NCBI RefSeq assembly: GCF_029227915.1
Contig: NC_079886.1
Coordinates: 3,534,001-3,598,000 of the forward strand
Direction of reading: 5' to 3'
Origin: Hydractinia symbiolongicarpus
Lineage: Eukaryota; Cnidaria; Hydrozoa; Anthoathecata; Hydractiniidae
DNA length: 64,000 nucleotides
A program made the translations under genes and the position numbers. The first letter of the stretch is position 1, and each line of letters opens with the position of its first letter. The notes under the pieces were generated by a model that was not told the DNA's origin, did not search any database, and worked only from the letters and a program-made list of their open reading frames with translations. Shown one piece after another: positions 1 to 13,410 of the stretch.

Positions 1-2340
1 GTTACATCGGTTGCGTCAAATATTCGTACCAACATGTGTTTAGTGATATTTTTCTGATATTACTAGGTTGTATCGCTTTTAACAGTGAAACGATTGACTG
101 TGGGGCTTAATTGAACTGATTTAGGACTTTAACTTTATAAATGTGATAATTGAAATAATTGGACTCCAAGAAATAACAATGTTCTGATTTTGAAATGATT
201 GCTATAACACAGCGATTACACTGGGCGTTGTGGCAGCGCTTCATTTAAAAATTCAGGCAAATAAGTCATTTTTTACTGTGGGACCAATCCTAGCCGCTAT
301 CGCTCGCCGAGGAAGTTGAGACATTTTCGAAAACTAAATTTCATCGACTTTCTAACAGTATCAGTCCGTTTAAGTTTCAACGCTTGGGTCACATTTTCGT
401 ACCAACATGTATTTAGCGATATTTTTCTGATATTACTAGGTTGCATCGCTTTTATCAGTGAAACAATTGACTGTGGGACTTAATTGAACTGATTTTGGAC
501 TGTGATCTGACAAATGTGATGAATGAGACAATTGGACTCCAAGAAATAAATCTATTCTGAATTTGACAAGAGTGCTAGAACTCAGCGATTACACTGGGTG
601 CTGTGGTAGCGCTTCATTTAAAAATGCAGATAAATAAGTCATTTTTTACTGTAGGACCAATCCTAGCCGTTATCGCACGCTGAAGAAATAGAGACAGTTT
701 CAAAAACTACATTTCATTGACTTTCTAACGGTATCAGTCCGTTTCAGTTACAACAGTTGCGTCAAATATTCGTACCAACATGTATTTAGCGATATTTTTC
801 TGATATTACTAGGTTGCATCGCTTTTAACAGTGAAACGACTGACTGTGGGACTTACTTGAAATGATTTAGGACTTTAACTTTATAAATGTGATAATTGAG
901 ACAATTGGACTCCATGCAATAACATTCTTCTTAAATTGGCATGATTGACGGAACTCAGCGATTACACTGTGCGCTGTTGTAGCGCTTCATTTAAAAATGT
1001 AGATATGTAAGTCATCTTTTACTGTGGGACCAATCCTAGCCGTTATCGCACGCTGAAGAAATAGAGACAGTTTTAAAAACTACATTTCATTGACTTTCTA
1101 ACGGTGTCAGCCCGTTTGAGTTATAACAGTTGGGTCACATTTTCGTACCAACATGTATTTAGCGATATTTTTCTGATATTACTAGGTTGCATTGCTTTTA
1201 ACAGTGAAACGATTGACTGTGGGACTTAATTGAACTGATTTTGGGCTGTGACCTTACAAATGTGATGAATGAGACAATTGGACTCCATGAAATAACATTC
1301 TTCTTAAATTGGCATGATTGCCGGAACTCAGCGTTTAAACTGGGCGCTGTGGTAGCGCTTCAATAAAAAATGTAGATATATAAGACATTTTTTACTGTAG
1401 GACCAATCCTAGCCGTTATCGCACGCCGAAGAAGTTGAGACATTTTCGAAACCTACATTTCATTGACTTTCTAACGGTATCAGTCCGTTTCTGTTACAAC
1501 GGTTGCGTCACATATTCGTACCAACATTTATTTAGCGATATTTTTCTGATATTACTAGATTGCATCGCTTTTAACAGTGAAACGATTGAATGTGGGACTT
1601 AATTGAACTGATTTTCGACTTTAACTTTATAAAAGCAATAATTGAGAGAATTGAACTCCAAGAAATAAAATTATTCTGAATTTGACATGATTGCTAGAAC
1701 TCAGCGATTACACTGGGCGCTGTGGTAGCGCTTCATTTAAAAATGTAGATATGTAAGTCATTTTTTACTGTGGGACCAATCCTAGCCGTTATCGCACGCT
1801 GAAGAAATCGAGACAGTTGCAAAAACTACATTTCATTGACTTTCTAACGGTGTCAGCCCGTTTGAGTTATAACAGTTGGGTCACATTTTCGTACCAACAT
1901 GTATTTAGCGATATTTTCTGATATTGCTAGGTTGCATCGCTTTTAACAGTGAAACCATTGACTGTGGGACTTAATTGAACTCATTTTAGACTGTAACCTA
2001 ACAAATGTGATGAATGAGACAATTGGACTCCATGAAATAACATTCTCCTTAAATTGGCATGATTGCCGGTACTCAGCGATTACACTGGGCGCTGTGGTAT
2101 CGCTTCATTTAAAGGTGTAGATATATTAGTCATTTTTAACTGTGGGACCAATCCTAGCCGTTATTGCACGCCGAAGAAGTTGAGACATTTTCGAAAACTA
2201 CATTTCATTGATTTTCTAACGGTATTAGTCCGTTTCAGTTAGAACGCTTGGGTCACATTTTCGTACCAACATGTATTTAGCGATATTTTTCTAATATTAC
2301 TAGGTTGTATCGCTTTTAACAGTGAAACGATTGACTGTGG
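1..2340. repeat. Satellite, edge block of heterogeneous monomers
   Basis: About six monomers that show no close higher-order partner inside the window. Several carry a distinctive variant, GGGTCACATTTTCGTACC in place of GCGTCACATATTCGTACC (near 398, 1144, 1890 and 2262), alternating with normal monomers roughly every second unit. Some contain the B-like segment preceded by TTTATAAATGTG, resembling monomers at 59-64 kb more than those at 5-25 kb. I see nothing except satellite here. Confidence 0.85.
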
Positions 2341-2344
2341 GACT

Positions 2345-3992
2345 TAATTGAACTGATTTTGGACTTTAACTTTATAAGTGTGAAAATTGAGATAAATGCA
2401 CTCCAAGAAATAACAATGTTCTGAATTTGACATGATTGCTAGAACTCAGCGATTACACTGGGCGCTGTTGTAGCGCTTCATTTAAAAATGCAGATAAATA
2501 AGTCATTTTTTACTGTAGGACTAACCCTAGCTGTTATCGCACGCTAAAGAAATAGAGACAGTTTCAAAAACTACATTTCATTGACTTTCTAACGGTATCA
2601 GTCCGTTTCAGTTCCAACGGTTGCGTCACATATTCGTACCAACATAAATTTATCGATATTTTTCTGATATTACTAGGTTGCCTCGCCTTAAACAGTGAAA
2701 CGATTGACTGTGGGACTTAATTGAACTGATTTTGGAATGTGAGCTTACAAATGTGATGAATGAGACAATTGGACTCCATGAAATGACATTCTTTTTAAAT
2801 TGACATGATTGCCGGAACTCAGCGATTAAACTGGGCGCTGTGGTAGCGCTTCATTTAAAGGTGTAGATATATTAGTCATTTTTTAGTGTGGTACCAATCT
2901 TAGCCGTTATCCCACGCTGAACAAATAGAGACAGTTTCAAAAACTGCATTTCATTGACTTTCTAACGGTATCAGTCCGTTTCTGTTACAACGGTTGCGTC
3001 ACATATTCGTACCAACATGTGTTTAGCGATAGTTTTCTGATATTACTAGGTTGTATCCCTTTTAACAGTGAAACGATTGACTGTGGGACTTAATTGCACT
3101 GATTTTGGACTTTAACTTTATAAGTGTGATAATTGAGACAATTGAACACCAAGAAATAACAATGTTCTGAATTTGACATTATTGCTAGAACTCAACGATT
3201 ACACTGGGCGCTGTGGTAGCGCTTTATTTAAATATGCAGATAAAAAAGTCATTTTTTACTGTAGGACCAATCCTAGCTGTTATCGCACGCTGAAGAAATA
3301 GAGACAGTTTCAAAAACTTCATTTCATTGACTTTCTAACGGTATCAGTCCGTTTCAGTTCCAACGGTTGCGTCACATATTCGTACCAACATGTATTTAGC
3401 GATATTTTTCTGATATTACTAGGATGTATCGCTTTTAACCGTGAAACGATTGACTGTGGGAATTAATTGAACTGATTTTGGACTTTAACATTATAAGTGT
3501 GATAATTGAGATAAATGCACTCCAAGAAATAACAATGTTCTGAATTTGACATGATTGCTAGAACTCAGCGATTACACTGGGCGCTGTTGTAGCGCTTCAT
3601 TTAAAAATGCAGATAAATAAGTCATTTTTTACTGTAGGACTAACCCTAGCTGTTATCGCACGCTAAAGAAATAGAGACAGTTTCAAAAACTACATTTCAT
3701 TGACTTTCTAACGGTATCAGTCCGTTTCAGTTCCAACGGTTGCGTCACATATTCGTACCAACATATATTTATCGATATTTTTCTGATATTACTAGGTTGC
3801 CTCGCCTTAAACAGTGAAACGATTGACTGTGGGACTTAATTGAACTGATTTTGGAATGTGAGCTTACAAATGTGATGAATGAGACAATTGGACTCCATGA
3901 AATGACATTCTTTTTAAATTGACATGATTGCCGGAACTCAGCGATTAAACTGGGCGCTGTGGTAGCGCTTCATTTAAAGGTGTAGATATATT
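2345..3992. repeat. 3-monomer higher-order repeat, 1,119-bp spacing
   Basis: The segment 2345-2873 recurs almost unchanged at 3464-3992. The diagnostic GATAAATGCACTCC is at about 2390 and 3509, and the C-poor TTGCCTCGCC and AATGACATTC variants recur at the same spacing. The spacing of 1,119 bp equals three monomers. Similarity drops after 3992, where the second copy has GCCGAAGAAGTTGAG in place of GCTGAACAAATAGAG. The second copy is therefore partial. Confidence 0.85.
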
Positions 3993-4215
3993 AGTCATTT
4001 TTTACTGTGGGACCAATCCTAGCCGTTAACGCACGCCGAAGAAGTTGAGACATTTTCGAAAACTACATTTCATTGATTTTCTAACGGTATCAGTCCGTTT
4101 CAGTTAGAACGCTTGGGTCACATTTTCGTACCAACATGTATTTAGCGATATTTTTCTGATATTACTAGGTTGCATCGCTTTTAACAGTGAAACGATTGAC
4201 TGTGGGACTTAATTG

Positions 4216-7200
4216 CACTGATTTTGGACTTTAACTTTATAAGTGTGATAATTGAGAAAATTCAACTCCAAGAAATAACAATGTTCTGAATTTGACATGA
4301 TTGCTAGAGCTCAGCGATTACACTGGGCGCTGTGGTAGCGCTTCATTTAAAAATGCAGATATATTAGTCATTTTTTACTGTAGGACCAATCCTAGCTGTT
4401 ATCGCACGCTGAAGAAATAGAGACAGTTTCAAAAACTGCATTTCATTGACTTTCTAACTGTATCAGTCCGTTTCTGTTACAACGGTTGCGTCACATATTC
4501 GTACCAACATGTATTTAGCGATATTTTTCTGATATTACTAGGTTGCATCGCTTTTAACAGTGAAACAATTGACTGTGGGACTTAATTGAACTCATTGTGG
4601 ACTGTGACCTAACAAATGTGATGAATGAGACAATTGGACTCCATGAAATAAGATTCTTCTTAAATTGGCATGATTGCCGGAACTCAGCGATTAAACTGGG
4701 CGCTGTGGTAACGCTTCATTTAAAAATGTTGATAAATAACTCATTTCTTACTGTAGGACCAATCCTAGCCGTTAACGCACGCTGAAGAAATTGAGACAGT
4801 TTCAAAAACTACATTTCATTGACTTTCTAACGGTATCAGTCCCTTTCAGTTTCAACAGTTGCGTCAAATATTCGTACCAACATGGTATTTAGCGATATTT
4901 TTCTGATATTACTAGGTTGCATCGCTTTTAACAGTGAAACGATTGAGTGTAGGACTTAATTGAACTGATTTTGGACTTTAACTTTATAAGTGTCATAATT
5001 GAGACAATTGGACTCCAAGAAATAACAATGTTCTGAATTTGACATGATTGCTAGAACTCAGCGATTACACTGGGCGCTGTTGTAGCGCTTCATTTAAAAA
5101 TGCAGATAAATAAGTTATTTTTTTACTGTAGGACTAATCCTAGCTGTTATCGCACGCTGAAGAAATAAAGACAGTTTCAAAAACTACATTTCATTGACTT
5201 TCTAACGGTATCAGTCCGTTTCAGTTCCTACAGTTGCGTCACATATTCGTACCAACATATAATTATCGATATTTTTCTGATATTACTAGGTTGCATCGCT
5301 TTTAACACTGAAACAATTGACTGGGGGACTTAATAGAACTCATTTTGGACTGTGTCCTAACAAATGTGATGAATGAGACAATTGGACTCCATGAAATTAC
5401 ATTCTCCTTAAATTGGCATGATTGCCGGTACTCAGCGATTACACTGGGCGCTGTGGCAGCGCTTCATTTAAAAGTGTAAATATATTAGTGTTTTTTTACT
5501 GTGGGACCAATCCTAGCCGTTATCGCACGCTGTAGAAATTGAGACAGTTTCAAAAACTACATTTCATTGACTTTCTAACGGTATCAGTCCCTTTCAGTTA
5601 CAACAGTTGCGTCAAATATTCGTACCAACATGGTATTTAGCGATATTTTTCTGATATTACTAGGTTGCATCGCTTTTAACAGTGAAACGATTGACTGTGG
5701 GACTTAATTGAACTGATTTTGGACTTTAACTTTATAAGTGTGATAATTGAGAAAATTCAACTCCAAGAAATAACAATGTTCTGAATTTGACATGATTGCT
5801 AGAGCTCAGCGATTACACTGGGCGCTGTGGTAGCGCTTCATTTAAAAATGCAGATATATTAGTCATTTTTTACTGTAGGACCAATCCTAGCTGTTATCGC
5901 ACGCTGAAGAAATAGAGACAGTTTCAAAAACTGCATTTCATTGACTTTCTAACTGTATCAGTCCGTTTCTGTTACAACGGTTGCGTCACATATTCGTACC
6001 AACATGTATTTAGCGATATTTTTCTGATATTACTAGGTTGCATCGCTTTTAACAGTGAAACAATTGACTGTGGGACTTAATTGAACTCATTGTGGACTGT
6101 GACCTAACAAATGTGATGAATGAGACAATTGGACTCCATGAAATAAGATTCTTCTTAAATTGGCATGATTGCCGGAACTCAGCGATTAAACTGGGCGCTG
6201 TGGTAACGCTTCATTTAAAAATGTTGATAAATAACTCATTTCTTACTGTAGGACCAATCCTAGCCGTTAACGCACGCTGAAGAAATTGAGACAGTTTCAA
6301 AAACTACATTTCATTGACTTTCTAACGGTATCAGTCCCTTTCAGTTTCAACAGTTGCGTCAAATATTCGTACCAACATGGTATTTAGCGATATTTTTCTG
6401 ATATTACTAGGTTGCATCGCTTTTAACAGTGAAACGATTGAGTGTAGGACTTAATTGAACTGATTTTGGACTTTAACTTTATAAGTGTCATAATTGAGAC
6501 AATTGGACTCCAAGAAATAACAATGTTCTGAATTTGACATGATTGCTAGAACTCAGCGATTACACTGGGCGCTGTTGTAGCGCTTCATTTAAAAATGCAG
6601 ATAAATAAGTTATTTTTTTACTGTAGGACTAATCCTAGCTGTTATCGCACGCTGAAGAAATAAAGACAGTTTCAAAAACTACATTTCATTGACTTTCTAA
6701 CGGTATCAGTCCGTTTCAGTTCCTACAGTTGCGTCACATATTCGTACCAACATATAATTATCGATATTTTTCTGATATTACTAGGTTGCATCGCTTTTAA
6801 CACTGAAACAATTGACTGGGGGACTTAATAGAACTCATTTTGGACTGTGTCCTAACAAATGTGATGAATGAGACAATTGGACTCCATGAAATTACATTCT
6901 CCTTAAATTGGCATGATTGCCGGTACTCAGCGATTACACTGGGCGCTGTGGCAGCGCTTCATTTAAAAGTGTAAATATATTAGTGTTTTTTTACTGTGGG
7001 ACCAATCCTAGCCGTTATCGCACGCTGTAGAAATTGAGACAGTTTCAAAAACTACATTTCATTGACTTTCTAACGGTATCAGTCCCTTTCAGTTACAACA
7101 GTTGCGTCAAATATTCGTACCAACATGGTATTTAGCGATATTTTTCTGATATTACTAGGTTGCATCGCTTTTAACAGTGAAACGATTGACTGTGGGACTT

Positions 7201-7300
7201 AATTGAACTGATTTTGGACTTTAACTTTATAAGTGTGATAATTGAGAAAATTCAACTCCAAGAAATAACAATGTTCTGAATTTGACATGATTGCTAGAAC
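4216..7300. repeat. 4-monomer higher-order repeat, two copies, 1,495 bp
   Basis: The marker GAGAAAATTCAACTCC falls at 4254, 5749 and 7244, exactly 1,495 bp apart (four monomers plus a few bases). The stretches I compared between copy 1 (about 4216-5710) and copy 2 (about 5711-7205) were identical, including private variants such as AATAAGATTC, a run of seven T after AAGTTA, and GACTGGGGGAC. A third copy starts at 7244 but diverges within about 60 bp (ACTTAGCG for GCTCAGCG). Such identity implies a recent duplication, or an assembly duplication. Confidence 0.92.
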
Positions 7301-8735
7301 TTAGCGATTACACTGGGCGCTGTGTTAGCGGTTCATTTAAAAATACAGATAAATAAGTCATTTTTTACTGTAGGACCAATCCTAGCTGTTATCGCACGCT
7401 GAAGAAATAGAGACAGTTTCAAAAACTACATTTCATTGACTTTCTAACGGTATCAGTCCGTTTCAGTTTCAACGGTTGCGTCACATATTCGTACCAACAT
7501 GTATTTAGCGATATTTTTCTGATATTACTAGGTTGTATCGCTTTTAACCGTGAAACGATTGACTGTGGGAATTAATAGAACTGATTTTGGACTTTAACTT
7601 TATAAGTGTGATTATTGAGACAATTGGACTCCAAGAAATAACATTGTTGTGAATTTGACATGATTGCTAGAGCTCAGCGATTACACTGGGCGCTGTGGTA
7701 GCGCTTCATTTAAAAATGCAGATAAATAAGTCATTTTTTACTGTAGCACCAATCCTAGCTGTTATCGCACGCTGAAGAAATAGAGACAGTTTCAAAAACT
7801 ATATTTCATTGACTTTCTAACAGTATCAGTCCGTTTCTGTTACAACGGTTGCGTCACATATTCGTACCAACATGTATTTAGCGATATTTTTCTGATATTA
7901 CTAGGTTGCATCGCTTTTAACAGTGAAACAATTGACTGTGGGACTTAATTTAACTGATTTTGGACTTTAACTTTATAAGTGTGATAATTGAGAAAATTCA
8001 ACTCCAAGAAATAACAATGTTCTAATTATGACATGATTGCTAGAACTTAGCGATTACACTGGGCGCTGTGTTAGCGGTTCATTTAAAAATACAGATAAAT
8101 AAGTCATTTTTTACTGTAGGACCAATCCTAGCTGTTATCGCACGCTGAAGAAATAGAGACAGTTTCAAAAACTACATTTCATTGACTTTCTAACGGTATC
8201 AGTCCGTTTCAGTTTCAACGGTTGCGTCACATATTCGTACCAACATGTATTTAGCGATATTTTTCTGATATTACTAGGTTGTATCGCTTTTAACCGTGAA
8301 ACGATTGACTGTGGGAATTAATAGAACTGATTTTGGACTTTAACTTTATAAGTGTGATTATTGAGACAATTGGACTCCAAGAAATAACAATGTTGTGAAT
8401 TTGACATGATTGCTAGAGCTCAGCGATTACACTGGGCGCTGTGGTAGCGCTTCATTTAAAAATGCAGATAAATAAGTCATTTTTTACTGTAGCACCAATC
8501 CTAGCTGTTATCGCACGCTGAAGAAATAGAGACAGTTTCAAAAACTATATTTCATTGACTTTCTAACAGTATCAGTCCGTTTCTGTTACAACGGTTGCGT
8601 CACATATTCGTACCAACATGTATTTAGCGATATTTTTCTGATATTACTAGGTTGCATCGCTTTTAACAGTGAAACAATTGGCTGTGGGACTTAATTTAAC
8701 TGATTTTGGACTTTAACTTTATAAGTGTGATAATT
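7244..8735. repeat. 2-monomer repeat, two copies, 746 bp
   Basis: GAGAAAATTCAACTCC is at 7244 and 7990, a spacing of 746 bp. Both copies share the rare GTGTTAGCGGTTCATTT variant, CTGTAGCACCAATCC and a run of matching substitutions. Differences are few (for example GTTCTGAATTTGACATG against GTTCTAATTATGACATG). The same GTGTTAGCGG variant appears once more near 9932, so this dimer shares a monomer type with the following block. Confidence 0.88.
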
Positions 8736-10550
8736 GAGACAATTGGACTCCAAGAAATAACAATGTTCTGAATTTGACATGATTGCTAGAACTCAGCGAT
8801 TACACTGGGCGCTGTTGTAGCGCTTCATTTAAAAATGCAGATAAATAAGTTATTTTTTACTGTAGAACTAATCCTAGCTGTTATCGCACGCTGAAGAAAT
8901 AGAGACAGTTTCAAAAACTACATTTCATTGACTTTCTAACGCTATCAGTCCGTTTCAGTTCCAACGGTTGCGTCACATATTCGTACCAACATATATTTAT
9001 CGACATTTTTCTGATATTACTAGGTTGCATCGCTTTTAACACTGAGACAATTGACTGTGGGACTTAATTGAACTAATCTCGGACTGTGACCTAACAAATG
9101 TGATGAATGAGACAATTGGACTCCATGAAATAACATTCTCCTTAAATTGGCATGATTGCCGGTACTCAGCGATTACACTGGGCGGTGTGGTAGCGCTTCA
9201 TTTAAAAGTGTAGATATATTACTCATTTTTTACTGTGGGACCAATCTTGGCCGTTATCGCACGCTGAAGAAATAGAGACAGTTTCGAAAACTTCATTTCA
9301 TTGACTTTCTAACGGTATCAGTCCGTTTCTGTTTCAACGGTTGCGTCACATATTCGTACCAACATGTATTTAGCGATAGTTTTCTGATATTACTAGGTTG
9401 TATCGCTTTTAACAGTGAAACGATTGACTGTGGGACTTAATTGAACTGATTTTGGACTTTAACTTTATAAGTGTGATAATTGAGACAATTGAAATCCAAG
9501 AAATAACAATGTTCTGAATTTGACATGATTGCTAGAACTCAGCGATTACACTGGGCGCTGTGGTAGCGCTTCATTTAAAAATGCAGATAAATAAGTCATT
9601 TTTCACTGTAGGACCAATCCTAGCTGTTATCGCACGCTAAAAAAATAGAGACAGTTTCAAAAACTACATTTTATTGACTTTCTAACGGTATCAGTCCATT
9701 TCAGTTACAACGGTTGCGTCACATATTCGTACCAACATGTATTTAGCGATGTTTTTCTGATATTACTAGGTTGCATCGCTTTTAACAGTGAAACGATTGA
9801 CTGTGGGACTTAATTGAACTGATTTTGGACTTTAACTTTATAAGTGTGATAATTGAGAAAATTCAACTCCAAGAAATAACAATGTTCTGAATTTGACATG
9901 ATTGCTAGAACTCAGCGATTACACTGGGCGCTGTGTTAGCGGTTCATTTAAAAATACAGATAAATAAGTTATTTTTTACTGTAGGACCAATCCTAGCTGT
10001 TATCGCACGCTGAAGAAATAGAGACAGTTTCAAAAACTACATTTCATTGACTTTCTAACGGTATCCGTCCGTTTCAGTTACAACGGTTGCGTCACATATT
10101 CGTACCAACATGTATTTAGCGATATTTTCTGATATTACTAGGTTGTATCGCTTTTAACCGTGAAACGATTGACTGTGGGAATTAATTGAACTGATTTTGG
10201 ACTTTAACTTTATAAGTGTGATAATTGAGACAATTGAACTCCAAGAAATAACAATGTTCTGAATTTGACATGATTGCTAGAACTCAGCGATTACACTGGG
10301 CGCTGTGGTAGCGCTTCACTTAAAAATGCAGATAAATAAGTCATTTTTTACTGTAGAACCAATCCTAGCTGTTATCGCTCGCTGAAGAAATAGAGACAGT
10401 TTCAAAAACTAAATTTCATTGACTTTCTAACGCTATCAGTCCGTTTCAGTTCCAACGGTTGCGTCACATATTCGTACCAACATATATTTATCGATATTTT
10501 TCTGATATTACTACGTTGCATCGCCTTTAACAGTGAAACGATTGACTGTG
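8736..10550. repeat. Satellite, mixed A and B monomers
   Basis: Five monomers of A and B type without an exact local period. One B monomer at about 9060-9240 carries AACTAATCTCGGACTG, the same marker that defines the B member of the following 3-mer repeat (about 1,864 bp away), so this block looks like a relative or source of that repeat. Nothing else is present. Confidence 0.8.
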
Positions 10551-13398
10551 GGAATTAATTGAACTGATTTTGGACTTTAACTTTATAAGTGTGATAATTG
10601 AGACAATTGAACTCCAAGAAATAACAATGTTCTGAATTTGACATGATTGCTAGAACTCAGCGATTACACTGGGCGCTGTGGTAGCGCTTCACTTAAAAAT
10701 GCAGATAAATAAGTCATTTTTTACTGTAGAACCAATCCTAGCTGTTATCGCTCGCTGAAGAAATAGAGACAGTTTTAAAAACTACATTTCATTGACTTTC
10801 TAACGCTATCAGTCCGTTTCAGTTCCAACGGTTGCGTCACATATTCGTACCAACATATATTTATCGATATTTTTCTGATATTACTAGGTTGCATCGCTTT
10901 TAACACTGAGACAATTGACTGTGGGACTTAATTGAACTAATCTCGGACTGTGACCTAACAAATGTGATGAATGAGACAATTGGACTCCATGAAATAACAT
11001 TCTCCTTAAATTGGCATGATTGCTGGTACTCAGCGATTACACTGGGCGCTGTGGTGGCGCTTCATTTAAAAGTGTAGATATATTACTCATTTTTTACTGT
11101 GGGACCAATCTTGGCCGTTATCGCACGCTGAAGAAATAGAGACAGTTTCGAAAACTTCATTTCATTGACTTTCTAACGGTATCAGTCCGTTTCTGTTTCA
11201 ACGGTTGCGTCACATATTCGTACCAACATGTATTTAGCGATAGTTTTCTGATATTACTAGGTTGTATCGCTTTTAACAGTGAAACGATTGACTGTGGGAC
11301 TTAATTGTACTGATTTTGGACTTTAACTTTATAAGTGTGATAATTGAGACAATTGAAATCCAAGAAATAACAATGTTCTGAATTTGACATGATTGCTAGA
11401 ACTCAGCGATTACACTGGGCGCTGTGGTAGCGCTTCATTTAAAAATGCAGATAAATAAGTCATTTTTTACTGTAGGAGCAATCCTAGCTGTTATCGCACG
11501 CTAAAAAAATAGAGACAGTTTCAAAAACTACATTTCATTGACTTTCTAACGGTATCAGTCCGTTTCAGTTACAACGGTTGCGTCACATATTCGTACCAAC
11601 ATGTATTTAGCGATGTTTTTCTGATATTACTAGTTTGCATCGCTTTTAACAGTGAAACAATTGACTGTGGGAATTAATTGAACTGATTTTGGATTTTAAC
11701 TTTATAAGTGTGATAATTGAGACAATTGAACTCCAAGAAATAACAATGTTCTGAATTTGGCATGATTGCTAGAACTCAGCGATTACACTGGGCGCTGTGG
11801 TAGCGCTTCACTTAAAAATGCAGATAAATAAGTCATTTTTTACTGTAGAACCAATCCTAGCTGTTATCGCTCGCTGAAGAAATAGAGACAGTTTTAAAAA
11901 CTACATTTCATTGACTTTCTAACGCTATCAGTCCGTTTCAGTTCCAACGGTTGCGTCACATATTCGTACCAACATATATTTATCGATATTTTTCTGATAT
12001 TACTAGGTTGCATCGCTTTTAACACTGAGACAATTGACTGTGGGACTTAATTGAACTAATCTCGGACTGTGACCTAACAAATGTGATGAATGAGACAATT
12101 GGACTCCATGAAATAACATTCTCCTTAAATTGGCATGATTGCTGGTACTCAGCGATTACACTGGGCGCTGTGGTGGCGCTTCATTTAAAAGTGTAGATAT
12201 ATTACTCATTTTTTACTGTGGGACCAATCTTGGCCGTTATCGCACGCTGAAGAAATAGAGACAGTTTCGAAAACTTCATTTCATTGACTTTCTAACGGTA
12301 TCAGTCCGTTTCTGTTTCAACGGTTGCGTCACATATTCGTACCAACATGTATTTAGCGATAGTTTTCTGATATTACTAGGTTGTATCGCTTTTAACAGTG
12401 AAACGATTGACTGTGGGACTTAATTGTACTGATTTTGGACTTTAACTTTATAAGTGTGATAATTGAGACAATTGAAATCCAAGAAATAACAATGTTCTGA
12501 ATTTGACATGATTGCTAGAACTCAGCGATTACACTGGGCGCTGTGGTAGCGCTTCATTTAAAAATGCAGATAAATAAGTCATTTTTTACTGTAGGAGCAA
12601 TCCTAGCTGTTATCGCACGCTAAAAAAATAGAGACAGTTTCAAAAACTACATTTTATTGACTTTCTAACGGTATCAGTCCGTTTCAGTTACAACGGTTGC
12701 GTCACATATTCGTACCAACATGTATTTAGCGATGTTTTTCTGATATTACTAGTTTGCATCGCTTTTAACAGTGAAACAATTGACTGTGGGAATTAATTGA
12801 ACTGATTTTGGATTTTAACTTTATAAGTGTGATAATTGAGACAATTGAACTCCAAGAAATAACAATGTTCTGAATTTGGCATGATTGCTAGAACTCAGCG
12901 ATTACACTGGGCGCTGTGGTAGCGCTTCACTTAAAAATGCAGATAAATAAGTCATTTTTTACTGTAGAACCAATCCTAGCTGTTATCGCTCGCTGAAGAA
13001 ATAGAGACAGTTTCAAAAACTACATTTCATTGACTTTCTAACGCTATCAGTCCGTTTCAGTTCCAACGGTTGCGTCACATATTCGTACCAACATATATTT
13101 ATCGATATTTTTCTGATATTACTAGGTTGCATCGCTTTTAACACTGAGACAATTGACTGTGGGACTTAATTGAACTAATCTCGGACTGTGACCTAACAAA
13201 TGTGATGAATGAGACAATTGGACTCCATGAAATAACATTCTCCTTAAATTGGCATGATTGCTGGTACTCAGCGATTACACTGGGCGCTGTGGTAGCGCTT
13301 CATTTAAAAGTGTAGATATATTACTCATTTTTTACTGTGGGACCAATCTTGGCCGTTATCGCACGCTGAAGAAATGGAGACAGTTTCGAAAACTTCAT
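10551..13398. repeat. 3-monomer higher-order repeat, 1,119 bp, two full copies and a truncated third
   Basis: GGAATTAATTGAACTG occurs at 10551, 11670 and 12789, exactly 1,119 bp apart. Each unit is ordered A (with TTCACTTAAAAATGC and TCGCTCGCTGAAG), B (with AACTAATCTCGGACTG and GATTGCTGGTACTC) and A (with GAAATCCAAG). The third copy differs slightly (GGTAGCGC for GGTGGCGC, AATGGAGAC for AATAGAGAC) and stops at 13398, where a deletion truncates it. Confidence 0.92.
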
Positions 13399-13410
13399 AT
13401 TCTGTGTCCT
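13391..13410. other. Out-of-register deletion junction in the satellite
   Basis: After AACTTCAT (13391-13398) the sequence jumps to ATTCTGTGTCC instead of continuing with TTCATTGACTTTC. Flanking CGTAC motifs at 13084 and 13673 are 589 bp apart in place of 746, so about 157 bp are missing. Nearly all other recombination joins in the array preserve the 373-bp register, and this one does not. A partial monomer lies on each side. Confidence 0.88.

Noticed and set aside
24-40. CENP-B box in the monomer at ATTCGTACCAACATG
   Set aside because: Matches TTCG and the central A, but the CGGG half is absent (ATGT).
1-373. The 373-bp monomer as three 124-bp or two 187-bp subrepeats
   Set aside because: Only short similarities (CGATTGACTGTGGG with CGATTACACTGGG, TTGAGACAATT with TTGAGACAGTT) at inconsistent distances, not enough to support internal periodicity.
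4597-4785. 62-residue open frames in the satellite (also 6092-6280, 35401-35589, 36153-36341 and 43624-43812)
   Set aside because: They are the same part of the monomer, open only in some copies. Most monomers have stops or indels in this frame, and identical pairs are explained by the higher-order repeats. No domain or start context supports a gene.
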